DNA of 64,000 nucleotides from [Clostridium] hylemonae DSM 15053 (lineage in GTDB: Bacteria > Bacillota > Clostridia > Lachnospirales > Lachnospiraceae): the NCBI RefSeq assembly GCF_008281175.1, contig NZ_CP036524.1, forward strand, positions 2,852,001-2,916,000. Reading direction: 5' to 3'. Positions 8,942 through 16,759 of this stretch are shown here, in pieces. Positions within the stretch are counted from its first letter, which is position 1. Every line of letters begins with the position of its first letter. A model generated the notes under the pieces. The model did not search any database, had not been told where the DNA came from, and was given only the letters and a program-made list of their open reading frames with translations. Made by a program: the position numbers and the translations under genes.

Positions 8942-9652
8942 TTATCCTTCTGCCACACATACCGCGCGTACCGGTGAACCGTCTGCCTCGATCAGTTTCA
9001 GCGGCAGGAAGGAATATGTCGCCGCTTCTTTTGGCAGCTCATCCAGATTGCACAGATATTCTACGATCAGACACTCATTTCCAAGCAGAGCCGCATGGGC
9101 TTCATTCTTGATATTCTCACGCTCAATATTTTCAAGGATCTCTGAAAATGTCGGGTTCTCAAGCCGCTTCGCCGTTGAAAATCCGTAGGCCGCATCCGCG
9201 GAGCTTCCGTCCGTCCCGACGATCTTTATCCCCAGCTCAACGAGGGCCAGCGCAGCGTCGCCGCTTAAATACGGGTGGCGGAAGAAATCCCATGTCCCGT
9301 AGTATTGTGCCCATCCGGTATTCAGGATCGCAAAATCCACTTTTTTAAGTTCTTCCGCGCGGGCCATAATATCCTCGCGGGTGATCTCATAGATCTCACC
9401 TTTATCGCTGAAGTCCAGAACAATGCCTTTCCCGACAAAGCGTTCCACCGGGAAATCATTCAGGTTCTTCCCGTCTTTGCTGATATGGTACGGCGCGTCA
9501 ATATGTGTGGAGGTGTGCGTCCCCATTTTCATAAACTTTACATTAACGCCCTCCTCTTCTGTCGTCGCATAATCCTCCACGACCGGCACTTTGTCGCACG
9601 GGCACACCTGGGTATCGTTGTTGATCTCCCTTGTCAAATCAATAAATCTCAT
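8942..9652 (-). CDS. kynB: Cyclase-family metal hydrolase, kynurenine formamidase-like
   Basis: A 236-residue member of the cyclase/arylformamidase superfamily. The metal-binding motif HTSTHIDAPYH (46-56) matches the HxGTHxDxPxH signature except that the glycine is serine. The C-terminus contains EADGSPVRAV, which matches bacterial KynB closely. KynB hydrolyses N-formyl-kynurenine to kynurenine and formate; other family members open isatin or related amides. Co-transcription with a kynureninase-like enzyme favours the formamidase reading. It begins 15 bases after the merR stop and shares its promoter. There is no signal peptide. Assignment to the superfamily is strong; the exact substrate is inferred from context. 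Confidence 0.75.
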   Translation of the reverse strand: MRFIDLTREINNDTQVCPCDKVPVVEDYATTEEEGVNVKFMKMGTHTSTHIDAPYHISKDGKNLNDFPVERFVGKGIVLDFSDKGEIYEITREDIMARAEELKKVDFAILNTGWAQYYGTWDFFRHPYLSGDAALALVELGIKIVGTDGSSADAAYGFSTAKRLENPTFSEILENIERENIKNEAHAALLGNECLIVEYLCNLDELPKEAATYSFLPLKLIEADGSPVRAVCVAEG

Positions 9653-9667
9653 TTTGCCTCCTCCTTC

Positions 9668-10513
9668 CTATCTGACAAATTCCTCTCCTCTTTTCTGGAC
9701 CGGAATCTGTATCTCTGTTACAAATTCTTTTGGATCGTCTGTCGTAAAATCGTCCATATGGAATTCTTCACGTATATTCCCCACGACTTTATATCCATTC
9801 TCCTCAATCCACGTAAGTATCGCTTCATAGGAGTCGATCACGCTCTCATGTTCCCCCGTATGCAGAAGATATGCGACCTCTTCATATCCTTCCTGTCTCT
9901 TGTGCCGGATCCTCTCTGTCTCCGGAAACGGAGCCAGAACCCTCTTGAGGATCTCGACCTGGATCTCGTCACTTTTGTATACGGAATCGTAATAGATGGT
10001 GTATCTTTCATTCCCTACCTTTGCCCTGCATTTGTTCAGATACTCGAGCAGCTCCGCCCAGAGTGCGTCCTGTGTGGAATAAGTGCTGATAGACGCCTTC
10101 AGGCTCGCCACCTGCATCTCTTCGACCTTCTTTATCCCCACCTTGAAGGATGACAGCTCGATCCCTCCTTCTTTGTCCAGCTTCTTTTTCAGCAGCTCGA
10201 TCGTCTGCTTCTTTTCATTCAGCTCCTGGATCTGTCGGTCAAACTCCAGCTGTTTAAGCTCCAGCACCCCTTTCAGCAGGGTATGATCTTTATCAACCTC
10301 CTCTTTCATCAGATAAGTGATCTCCTTCAAAGAAAGCCCCATCTCCTTAAGCAGGAAGATTTCGTTTAATACAGGTATCTGTGATGATGTGTAATAGCGG
10401 TAGCCTGTCGCCTCATCTACGTATTTGGGCCTCAAAAGTCCAAGCTCGTCGTAATACCTGAGTGTCTTTCCGGAGATTCTGTAAATACTTGCCAACTGTC
10501 CAATCCGAAACAT
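9668..10513 (-). CDS. MerR-family transcriptional activator with C-terminal effector domain
   Basis: A 281-residue regulator. The N-terminal winged HTH reads MFRIGQLASIYRISGKTLRYYDELGLL with the wing around GYRYYTSSQI, followed by a long dimerisation coiled coil (about 85-130) and a GyrI-like effector-binding domain (about 140-275), as in BmrR/TipA-type multidrug or metabolite sensors. I chose the ATG at 10511-10513 because AGGAGG lies 7-12 bases upstream and the HTH starts there; an upstream in-frame ATG would lie beyond the promoter. It heads the operon with the kynurenine-type enzymes and CocE proteins. Two promoters with the same 20-bp spacer architecture indicate autoregulation and control of the distal genes. 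The effector is probably the pathway substrate or a product, by inference. Confidence 0.88.
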   Translation of the reverse strand: MFRIGQLASIYRISGKTLRYYDELGLLRPKYVDEATGYRYYTSSQIPVLNEIFLLKEMGLSLKEITYLMKEEVDKDHTLLKGVLELKQLEFDRQIQELNEKKQTIELLKKKLDKEGGIELSSFKVGIKKVEEMQVASLKASISTYSTQDALWAELLEYLNKCRAKVGNERYTIYYDSVYKSDEIQVEILKRVLAPFPETERIRHKRQEGYEEVAYLLHTGEHESVIDSYEAILTWIEENGYKVVGNIREEFHMDDFTTDDPKEFVTEIQIPVQKRGEEFVR

Positions 10514-10561
10514 ATCTTCGCCTCCTAGCGCCTGAATCATATGTTTAAATTGTATGCTCAC

Positions 10562-10593
10562 ATTGTAAAAGATTTCCCCAAGGGTAAAGTCAA
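10562..10593 (-). promoter_or_regulatory. MerR-type promoter/operator in front of merR
   Basis: On the minus strand a -35 TTGACT (10588-10593) and a -10 TACAAT (10562-10567) are separated by 20 bp (19 if TTACAA is taken). The spacer carries TT-A-CCC-TT-GGGG-AA symmetry, the MerR-family arrangement. It sits about 50 bases upstream of the merR start codon. The same hexamer and dyad layout recurs at 6185-6216. Confidence 0.72.
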
Positions 10594-10802
10594 TACTATT
10601 TTGCAATTTAAACTATAATCCTAAATTTTACGGTAGTTTTTAGTGCATTTTATACAAATTATCACTGTTATTTTTACTTATTCTTTCCAAAAAAGGAAAT
10701 ACAAACACACTATCTACTATAAACTAATATTCATATAATGTCCTTATATAGTTACATTTTGTCCTTAAACAGATGCTTTTACTTGAAAATATTTTATTCT
10801 TT

Positions 10803-10830
10803 TGTAACGAAACGTATTCTCGTGCGTCTA
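10803..10830 (+). promoter_or_regulatory. Candidate ECF sigma autoregulatory promoter
   Basis: A -35-like TGTAAC (10803-10808), 16 bases of spacer, then CGTCTA (10825-10830). An AAC-type -35 and a CGTC-type -10 at this distance are the hallmark of ECF sigma promoters in Firmicutes. It lies about 120 bases upstream of the ECF gene, as expected for positive autoregulation. No comparably good SigA promoter was found for this operon. Confidence 0.55.
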
Positions 10831-10949
10831 ATGTACAAACCAGATGAGACAAAGGCATTGACATTGAAAGAGATCTGGTTAAAAATCAAGTATACTTGTA
10901 CTAGACTAAATTCAGCCGGCCGGCATACAAAAGGGGGGTGGCGGACTAA

Positions 10950-11432
10950 ATGGACATAGATTTTGAAGAGATATATAACCGCTATTTCAAAGATGTCTAT
11001 CTCTTTATACTGACGCTCAGCAAAAATCCGGAGCTTGCGGAAGAAATAACACAGGAAACGTTTTTTAAGGCATTAAAGGAAATCAGACATTTCCGCGGCG
11101 GCTGCAGTATAAAGTCGTGGCTCTGCCAGATCGCCAAAAACATTTATTTCTCTCACATGCGCAGACAGAAATTTACAGCAGACAGAGATGTGCCGCTGCC
11201 GGCCTCCTCTGCAGACGTCGAGCAGTCATATCTGAATAAGGAAAAAGCGCGTTCCATCTATCAGATACTGCATACACTGGAGGAACCGTACAAGGAGGTA
11301 TTCCTGCTTAGAACACTCGGGGAGCTCAGCTACAGAGAAATAGGTGATATCTTCTCCCACAACGAAAGCTGGGCCAGAGTCACATACCACAGAGCAAAGC
11401 TGAAAATACGCGAACAACTTACAGCGGAATAG
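10950..11432 (+). CDS. ECF-family RNA polymerase sigma factor
   Basis: A 160-residue sigma-70 family protein with only regions 2 and 4. Region 2 (about 8-75) includes EEITQETFFKAL and the WLCQIAKNIYFSHMRR segment for -10 recognition. Region 4 (about 100-155) includes LRTLGELSYREIGDIF and WARVTYHRAKLKIRE, the helix-turn-helix for -35 binding. The start ATG has a G-rich RBS (GGGGGGTGG) just upstream. It is followed 15 bases later by its probable anti-sigma factor, the usual ECF pairing. The sequence resembles small stress-responsive ECFs of clostridia; the signal is unknown. Confidence 0.92.
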   Translation: MDIDFEEIYNRYFKDVYLFILTLSKNPELAEEITQETFFKALKEIRHFRGGCSIKSWLCQIAKNIYFSHMRRQKFTADRDVPLPASSADVEQSYLNKEKARSIYQILHTLEEPYKEVFLLRTLGELSYREIGDIFSHNESWARVTYHRAKLKIREQLTAE

Positions 11433-11447
11433 AAAGGAGGACGTTCA

Positions 11448-12266
11448 ATGGGAAATATACCGTGTGATCTGATAAAAGATCTGCTGCCCCTGTATACAGA
11501 TGACGTATGCAGCGAACAGACAAAACATACCGTTGAAGAACATCTTGCCACATGTGAAAGATGCCGGGAAATATATGAGGATATGCAGGAAAAGCTGCCG
11601 GGAGAAAAAGAGATTGGGCTGGACGCTGAGCTTAAGGACGATATTGCTTTCATCCGCAGTGTAAAAAGACAGCTTACACGCCGCCAGCTTACGCTTATCT
11701 TTATACTCATACCGGTGTTTGTCGTGATACTCATACTGACGCCGACTGTACTATCCGAGCTTTCCACGGTACGTGCGGATGATATTAAAGTGACTGAATT
11801 ATATGAATTGTCAAACGGAGATATCTACTGTACGATCAAAAGCAAGAAAGCCATATCCACTCTTTCGGCGGGAAATCTTATGTCAGGTGAAAAAGATACG
11901 AAAGGGAGGGAATACTGTGACGGAGTCATAACGGCCGGCTTTCCCTCTGCCTTCACAACGCTTTTGGATATGCAGAAAGACCGGTTTCCTGTTTTGATCC
12001 GGTCGCAGAGTTTTATATTTACTACCGACAAGATCGTAGAATACGGCGGAGCGACGATAGGAGGCAAGGATACCGACAGCCACTGCCGTTCCATCAAATA
12101 CAAAGGAAGGCATAAAGAGGAACTCGTCATCTGGAAGGAAGGCCAGAAACTTGAGCCCGCTCCTGAACAGATAGAAAAGATGCTTAAGGAAAGCGAAGTT
12201 CCGGATCCGGCCGTAACGGTAAGTACCGAGCAGCTTAAAATCGGTGATGTGCTCGTTATCTATTAG
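11448..12266 (+). CDS. Membrane anti-sigma factor with zinc-finger domain
   Basis: A 272-residue protein. The N-terminal zf-HC2/anti-sigma zinc motif (H32, C36, C39, with C6 and C21 nearby) should bind the neighbouring ECF sigma in the cytoplasm. One membrane helix spans about 81-101 (ILIPVFVVILIL), followed by a roughly 170-residue extracellular domain of unknown family that could be the sensor. It starts 15 bases after the sigma gene with a GAAAGGAGG RBS, so the two are co-translated. Regulated release of the sigma factor is the family mechanism; I see no obvious protease site. A strong terminator follows. Confidence 0.87.
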   Translation: MGNIPCDLIKDLLPLYTDDVCSEQTKHTVEEHLATCERCREIYEDMQEKLPGEKEIGLDAELKDDIAFIRSVKRQLTRRQLTLIFILIPVFVVILILTPTVLSELSTVRADDIKVTELYELSNGDIYCTIKSKKAISTLSAGNLMSGEKDTKGREYCDGVITAGFPSAFTTLLDMQKDRFPVLIRSQSFIFTTDKIVEYGGATIGGKDTDSHCRSIKYKGRHKEELVIWKEGQKLEPAPEQIEKMLKESEVPDPAVTVSTEQLKIGDVLVIY

Positions 12267-12278
12267 AGCAATATGACA

Positions 12279-12327
12279 AAAAGCAGGTGCGTCAGCTACA
12301 CAATGTATAGCTGACGTACCTGCTTTT
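12279..12327. terminator. Strong intrinsic terminator
   Basis: Arms AAAAGCAGGTnCGTCAGCTA and TAGCTGACGtACCTGCTTTT form a stem of about 20 bp with a short loop, followed by CTTTATTTTT. It ends the sigma/anti-sigma operon on the plus strand and, with A-rich sequence on its left, can also end the leftward Nudix gene. Confidence 0.9.
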
Positions 12328-12363
12328 CTTTATTTTTGTCCTGCACTGTGACCGCGGACTTAT

Positions 12364-13383
12364 CTAAAGAACACCCAGATATGTTCCGACCATCTCAAAT
12401 TCATCTGCGTACACACAATTCTTCAGCGTGCCGTCTTCCATTCTTTTCCTGCATTCCTCATAATCTATCCAGACCACTTCTTCTACTTCGGATTCCTGCA
12501 GTCTAAGTTCCCCGGCCCTCACCGGTTCCGCGTACACGTACACAGCGCTCAGTTCCTCATCTTTAAACGGCCTCCCGTAAAATACATCCTCAAACCCGCC
12601 GCGGTGTATCCCCACATACTGCAGTTCGCTCTCTGACGCTGATATCCCAAGCTCTTCTGAAAGTTCTCTGACCGCGGAAGGGAGATAATCTTCTCCGGCC
12701 GCGATATGACCCGCAGATGATATATCATAAAAGCCGGGATGGGAGTCCTTGGATGCGCTCCTTTTCTGAAGCAGCACATCAAATCCGCTCTTGTCATTCT
12801 CCCGCACGACCCATATGTGGACGGTGGCATGCAGACTTCCCTCGCGGTGCGCGACACCGCGCTCTCTGACGATCCCCGACGGACTTCCGTCCGGGTTCCT
12901 TACATCGAACAGCTCCATCGGCTCGCCGTTCAAAGACGCTGAGACGAGTTTGTCGTGGCCGTCGTAGACAAGCTTGAGCGAGAAAAATTCCTTCTGCTCG
13001 TCCATAAGGCGGAAAAATATTTTATCGCCTTCCCATATGTTCAGCTTCCAGACGTCCTCAATGCCGACCCATGCAAGCTCTCCCTCGTCGCACGGTATCG
13101 GTTCCCCTTTAAAACCATCTGCCGTAAACAGAGACATATATTCGGTGACGCCGTTTCCTGATACAAAGGTGACGATACCCCGGTACCGGTAGGAAGTGAG
13201 CGTGTACCCGGTCTCCTCCCGCACTTCCCTGAGCAGGCATTCCTCGGGGCTTTCGTCCGCCTCGAAATGTCCGCCCACACCGATCCATTTGTCCTGATTG
13301 ACATCATTTTTCTTCACCGTCCTGTGAAGCATCAGATATTTGCCTTCACGCTCGATATAGCAAAGTGTGCTCAGACTTGTCAT
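12364..13383 (-). CDS. Tandem Nudix hydrolase fusion protein
   Basis: A 339-residue protein with two complete Nudix boxes. The first is at 38-60 (G-x5-E-x7-REVREETGY) in a MutT/8-oxo-dGTPase-like domain, with KWIGVGGHFE upstream. The second is at 225-247 (REL-SEELGI) in a domain like isopentenyl-diphosphate isomerase or YfcD Nudix proteins (HATVHIWVV...VLLQKRS...FYDISSAGH). Residues 115-175 link them. Both boxes keep the metal-binding glutamates, so both may be active on different nucleoside or isoprenoid diphosphates; substrates cannot be assigned. The start overlaps the lgt stop by 4 bases, showing translational coupling at the end of the leftward operon. Confidence 0.9.
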   Translation of the reverse strand: MTSLSTLCYIEREGKYLMLHRTVKKNDVNQDKWIGVGGHFEADESPEECLLREVREETGYTLTSYRYRGIVTFVSGNGVTEYMSLFTADGFKGEPIPCDEGELAWVGIEDVWKLNIWEGDKIFFRLMDEQKEFFSLKLVYDGHDKLVSASLNGEPMELFDVRNPDGSPSGIVRERGVAHREGSLHATVHIWVVRENDKSGFDVLLQKRSASKDSHPGFYDISSAGHIAAGEDYLPSAVRELSEELGISASESELQYVGIHRGGFEDVFYGRPFKDEELSAVYVYAEPVRAGELRLQESEVEEVVWIDYEECRKRMEDGTLKNCVYADEFEMVGTYLGVL

Positions 13384-14255
13384 TCCTGTTCCCTCTCTGC
13401 TTTCTGTTTGATCTTACGGCGTTTATAGATTATGAGACCAAGCGAAACGACAGCGATTATGCCTGCCAGCACCTGGGACACCGGCCAGCCGGCTCCCGGG
13501 ATCAGAAGCTGGTCTGTGCGCAGCCCTTCGATCCACGCGCGCCCGATGCCGTAACCGAGCAGATAGACGAGGAACACTTCGCCGTCAAACTTTTTGTATT
13601 TTCGGTATATGAGCATAATGATCAGCACCATAAGACACCAGAGCGACTCATACAAAAAAGTCGGATGCACCTGGATATACGAGACGCCCCCTGTATTCTC
13701 CATATGGCTGCGCATAAGCTCCGTGATGTCAGAACCGCGCACCGCGTCCACCGGCAGCCGCATGGCCAGCAGATTATCTGTGTATTCGCCAAAGGCCTCT
13801 CTGTTAAAAAAGTTGCCCCAGCGTCCGATCATCTGTCCTGCCACGAGACCAAGCCCGGCAGTGTCAAAGATAAGCGCCGCGGACAGCTTCTTGATCCTTG
13901 CGTATATGAACACCGTGATCACGGCGGCAATGACGCCTCCGTAGATAGCGAGTCCTCCCTGCCGGGTGTTAAAAATACTGAGCAGGTTATCTTTATACAT
14001 ATCCCATGAAAACGCGACGTAATAGATCCTGGCGCCGATTATGGAAAAGATCACCGCATAGATCGCCAGATCAAAATAGTCGTCCGGATTCTGCCCGCTC
14101 CGCTTCGCCTCCGCGGCGGCTATGAATATCCCGGCCAGAATGCCAAGGCCGATTATCATACCGTAAAAAGCAATATCAAAACCAAATACCGTTATATGGT
14201 CTCCGACAGACTTCAGATGAATCCCGATATTCGGAAAGTCGATTGTCCTGTGCAT
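13380..14255 (-). CDS. lgt: Prolipoprotein diacylglyceryl transferase
   Basis: A 291-residue polytopic membrane enzyme that transfers diacylglyceryl from phosphatidylglycerol to the lipobox cysteine of prolipoproteins. The Lgt signature GRWGNFFNREAFG is intact, as are the HPTFLYESLW block and a terminal YGIGRAWIEGLRTD. About seven membrane helices are visible. The gene starts 20 bases after ychF and overlaps the Nudix gene by 4 bases. It matches the usual length of the family. Confidence 0.96.
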   Translation of the reverse strand: MHRTIDFPNIGIHLKSVGDHITVFGFDIAFYGMIIGLGILAGIFIAAAEAKRSGQNPDDYFDLAIYAVIFSIIGARIYYVAFSWDMYKDNLLSIFNTRQGGLAIYGGVIAAVITVFIYARIKKLSAALIFDTAGLGLVAGQMIGRWGNFFNREAFGEYTDNLLAMRLPVDAVRGSDITELMRSHMENTGGVSYIQVHPTFLYESLWCLMVLIIMLIYRKYKKFDGEVFLVYLLGYGIGRAWIEGLRTDQLLIPGAGWPVSQVLAGIIAVVSLGLIIYKRRKIKQKAEREQE

Positions 14256-14275
14256 TTATCATCCCCTCTTCCCTC

Positions 14276-15376
14276 TTATACGTTGAACCTGAACAGCATG
14301 ATATCACCGTCCTTGACAACATACTCTTTTCCTTCCAGCCTGACGAGCCCCTTCTCTTTTGCCGCCCCGTGGCTGCCGCACTCCATCAGGTCATCGTAAG
14401 ACACGACCTCCGCACGGATAAAGCCTCTCTCAAAATCGGTGTGGATCTTGCCGGCTGCCTGCGGCGCTTTTGTCCCTTCTGTTATCGTCCACGCGCGCAC
14501 TTCCGGCTCTCCCGCTGTCAGATAGCTGATGAGCCCGAGCAGTCTGTAGCTGGCTTTGATCAGTTTCTCAAGACCGGATTCCTCAAGACCAAGCTCTTCC
14601 AGAAACATCTTCTTCTCCTCGTCATCCAGCTCCGCGATCTCCTGCTCGATCTGGGCGCAGACTACGAACACCTCGCTCGCTTCTTTAGACGCATATTCGC
14701 GTACCGCCTGGACTCCCGCATTCTCCGCCCCGTCGTCTGCAAGGTCGTCTTCCGCCACATTTGCGGCATATATGACCGGTTTATATGTGAGAAGATTATA
14801 GCTTTTAAGCCACTCCTCTTCCTCCTCATCCTCTGTCTTGTCGAACGTTTTCGCCAGTCTGTTTTCCTCCAGATGTGCCTTTATCTTTTCGAGAAGCGCA
14901 AGCTCTTTTGCCGCTGTCTTGTCATTTCTCGCCACCTTTGCCGTCTTGGAGATTCTTCGCTCCAATATCTCCAGATCAGAGAATATGAGCTCCAGATTGA
15001 TCGTCTCAATGTCACGCAGCGGATCTATGCTCCCGTCAACGTGTACGATATTGCCGTCCTCAAAGCAGCGGACAACATGTACGATGGCGTCCACCTCGCG
15101 AATATTGGCAAGAAACTGATTGCCGAGACCTTCCCCCTTGGAAGCGCCTTTTACGAGTCCTGCGATGTCTACAAACTCTATGGCGGCCGGGATGATCTTT
15201 TTCGTGTGATACATCTCTCCCAGTACATTCAGTCTCTCGTCCGGCACCGTAACGACGCCGACGTTCGGATCTATCGTACAGAACGGATAGTTTGCCGATT
15301 CTGCCCCTGCTTTTGTCAACGAATTAAATAATGTACTCTTTCCTACATTAGGTAATCCCACAATTCCTAACTTCAT
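14276..15376 (-). CDS. ychF: Obg-like ATPase YchF
   Basis: A 366-residue P-loop protein of the TRAFAC class. It begins [15 protein letters not shown] (G1, residues 7-15), with the switch region and [21 protein letters not shown] coiled coil spans about 130-200. The base-recognition motif NVAE replaces the NKxD of GTPases, consistent with ATP preference. The C-terminal TGS-like domain carries [17 protein letters not shown]. YchF interacts with ribosomes and is implicated in stress adaptation. A GAGAGGAC RBS precedes the ATG. A 38-bp palindromic repeat separates it from thiN. Confidence 0.96.
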   Translation of the reverse strand: MKLGIVGLPNVGKSTLFNSLTKAGAESANYPFCTIDPNVGVVTVPDERLNVLGEMYHTKKIIPAAIEFVDIAGLVKGASKGEGLGNQFLANIREVDAIVHVVRCFEDGNIVHVDGSIDPLRDIETINLELIFSDLEILERRISKTAKVARNDKTAAKELALLEKIKAHLEENRLAKTFDKTEDEEEEEWLKSYNLLTYKPVIYAANVAEDDLADDGAENAGVQAVREYASKEASEVFVVCAQIEQEIAELDDEEKKMFLEELGLEESGLEKLIKASYRLLGLISYLTAGEPEVRAWTITEGTKAPQAAGKIHTDFERGFIRAEVVSYDDLMECGSHGAAKEKGLVRLEGKEYVVKDGDIMLFRFNV

Positions 15377-15409
15377 CTGTAATGTCCTCTCTTTGCATAT
15401 ATTTTTAAG

Positions 15410-15445
15410 AGGGGCCTGACCCCTCCTGAAAAGGGTCAGACCCCT
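15410..15445. repeat. GGGGTC-type palindromic repeat, copy 1 (overlaps thiN stop)
   Basis: Two inverted arms, AGGGGcCTGACCC and GGGTCAGaCCCCT, form a long GC-rich hairpin with a 10-base loop. The thiN stop codon (15436-15438) lies inside the right arm. Neither strand has a good T-run, so it is a poor intrinsic terminator. A similar element occurs at 42083-42120. Confidence 0.65.
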
Positions 15446-16101
15446 TTGCTGTCTCTTGTCTCCATAAGTATGACCATACCGCCGCCAAATTCTATGACAA
15501 CCTCGTCGGCTTCGATCTGGTTGCTCACGCAGAGACTGTCATACGGAGTGAGCGTATGGTCCTTCAACGGATATTTTGCTCCGGTTATGTTAAATCCATA
15601 CACCGTCTCCCCAAGCGGGAATACGGAAAAATACGGGCCGTACGCGTCTTCTTTTTTCAGGTGCGTCTCTTCGCCGATAAGCCGGATCCGGTTCTGCGTA
15701 TCAATGATATATGCATCCACGCCTGCCTTAAAAGGTACGGTGAGCGTCTGCACATTTGCCCACAGATGGTCGATCCGTCCTCCGGTTGCCCCGAGGATGA
15801 TCAGTTCTTTTCCCCCGAGCGTCATGGCCAGCCTCACAGCGATCTCCGTGTCCGACGCATCCTTTACAGGGTTGAACTCTCTTACCGGCACATTCGTCTG
15901 CGTGCGGTAATACGCCGCTATCTCAGGGTCCGTACTATCAAAATCTCCGACGATATAATCCGGGGTGATGTGATGACTGTAGAGAAACTCCATCCCTTTA
16001 TCCACACCTATCACATAGCTGCCGCCCTTTTCGTCCAGATAGGACAGCGCCAGCTGCTCGTCCAGTTCACCGCCGCTTACGATCACGATCTTCTTACTCA
16101 T
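15436..16101 (-). CDS. thiN: Thiamine pyrophosphokinase
   Basis: A 221-residue thiamine diphosphokinase that converts thiamine plus ATP to thiamine pyrophosphate. Family landmarks are YVIGVDKGMEFL, the metal site DYIVGDFDST, the KDASDTEIA block and ILGATGGRIDH, plus the C-terminal beta-roll ending in a stretch related to GMVILME. The start overlaps the rpe stop by 8 bases. This gene closes the conserved Firmicutes prkC-rsgA-rpe-thiN order. Its last codons lie inside a palindromic repeat. Confidence 0.95.
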   Translation of the reverse strand: MSKKIVIVSGGELDEQLALSYLDEKGGSYVIGVDKGMEFLYSHHITPDYIVGDFDSTDPEIAAYYRTQTNVPVREFNPVKDASDTEIAVRLAMTLGGKELIILGATGGRIDHLWANVQTLTVPFKAGVDAYIIDTQNRIRLIGEETHLKKEDAYGPYFSVFPLGETVYGFNITGAKYPLKDHTLTPYDSLCVSNQIEADEVVIEFGGGMVILMETRDSKGV

Positions 16102-16756
16102 AACTTTTTAATATCTCCATAAATTCACTTGTGTTCCTGCCCGGGTCTCCATTAAATACTGCGGAACCGGCCACAATGATATTTGCCCCGGCGTCCAGCA
16201 CTTCACGCACATTGCTCAGATATATGCCGCCGTCAACCTGAATATCCAGGCCGAGCCCCTGTTCCGAAGCCATACGCCGAATGGTCCTGATCTTATCAAG
16301 AGATTCCGGGATAAACTTCTGGCCGCCGAAGCCGGGATGTACACTCATCACAAGCAGCATATCGATATCTTTGAGATACCGCTCCACCGCCGAAGCGTCA
16401 GTCTCCGGGCAGACGGACAGGCCTGCCTTCATCCCGCATTCCCTGATCTTATCAAGCGCAGCTCCAACATCTTCACATGCCTCCAGGTGGACCGTCACGA
16501 TATCGGCCCCGGCATCTTTAAAATCCTCCACATAACGTATCGGGTCCTGCACCATAAGATGGGCATCCATCACCTGGTCTGTCACATTGTGAATGGATCT
16601 CAGAACCGGCATGCCAAATGAAATGCTTGGCACGAACATGCCGTCCATCACATCAAAATGCAGATATTTCGCCCCGTTTTCTGCTGTGCGTTTCATCTCC
16701 TCGCCCAGCACGGTAAAATCGGCCGCCAGTATCGACGGCGCCAGAATATATTCCAT
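16094..16756 (-). CDS. rpe: Ribulose-phosphate 3-epimerase
   Basis: A 220-residue TIM-barrel enzyme interconverting ribulose-5-phosphate and xylulose-5-phosphate in the pentose phosphate pathway. Visible landmarks are the N-terminal APSILAADF, the metal and catalytic motif HFDVMDG, DAHLMV, SVHPGFGGQKF, and IQVDGG with the phosphate-binding GSAVF near the end. It starts 3 bases after rsgA and overlaps thiN by 8 bases, in the conserved operon order. Confidence 0.97.
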   Translation of the reverse strand: MEYILAPSILAADFTVLGEEMKRTAENGAKYLHFDVMDGMFVPSISFGMPVLRSIHNVTDQVMDAHLMVQDPIRYVEDFKDAGADIVTVHLEACEDVGAALDKIRECGMKAGLSVCPETDASAVERYLKDIDMLLVMSVHPGFGGQKFIPESLDKIRTIRRMASEQGLGLDIQVDGGIYLSNVREVLDAGANIIVAGSAVFNGDPGRNTSEFMEILKSYE

Positions 16757-16759
16757 GAA

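Larger units (their letters stand above)
10514..10949. other. Intergenic region with divergent MerR-type and ECF-type promoters
   Basis: This 436-base AT-rich gap lies between merR (-) and the ECF sigma gene (+). It holds the MerR-type promoter at 10562-10593 and an ECF-type promoter candidate at 10803-10830. Between 10620 and 10800 I see no gene, hairpin or repeat that I can support; the 73-codon frame at 10738-10959 looks spurious. Confidence 0.6.

Noticed and set aside
10858-10896. TTGACA and TATACT as a SigA promoter for the ECF operon
   Set aside because: The two hexamers are 27 bases apart, far too long; no alternative pair at 16-18 bases was good.
10738-10959. A 73-codon frame between merR and the ECF gene
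   Set aside because: Biased toward an AT-rich stretch, no RBS, overlaps the ECF start and the promoter candidate; no family resemblance.
14243-15331. A 362-codon frame antisense to ychF
   Set aside because: Antisense shadow; ychF has full motif support.
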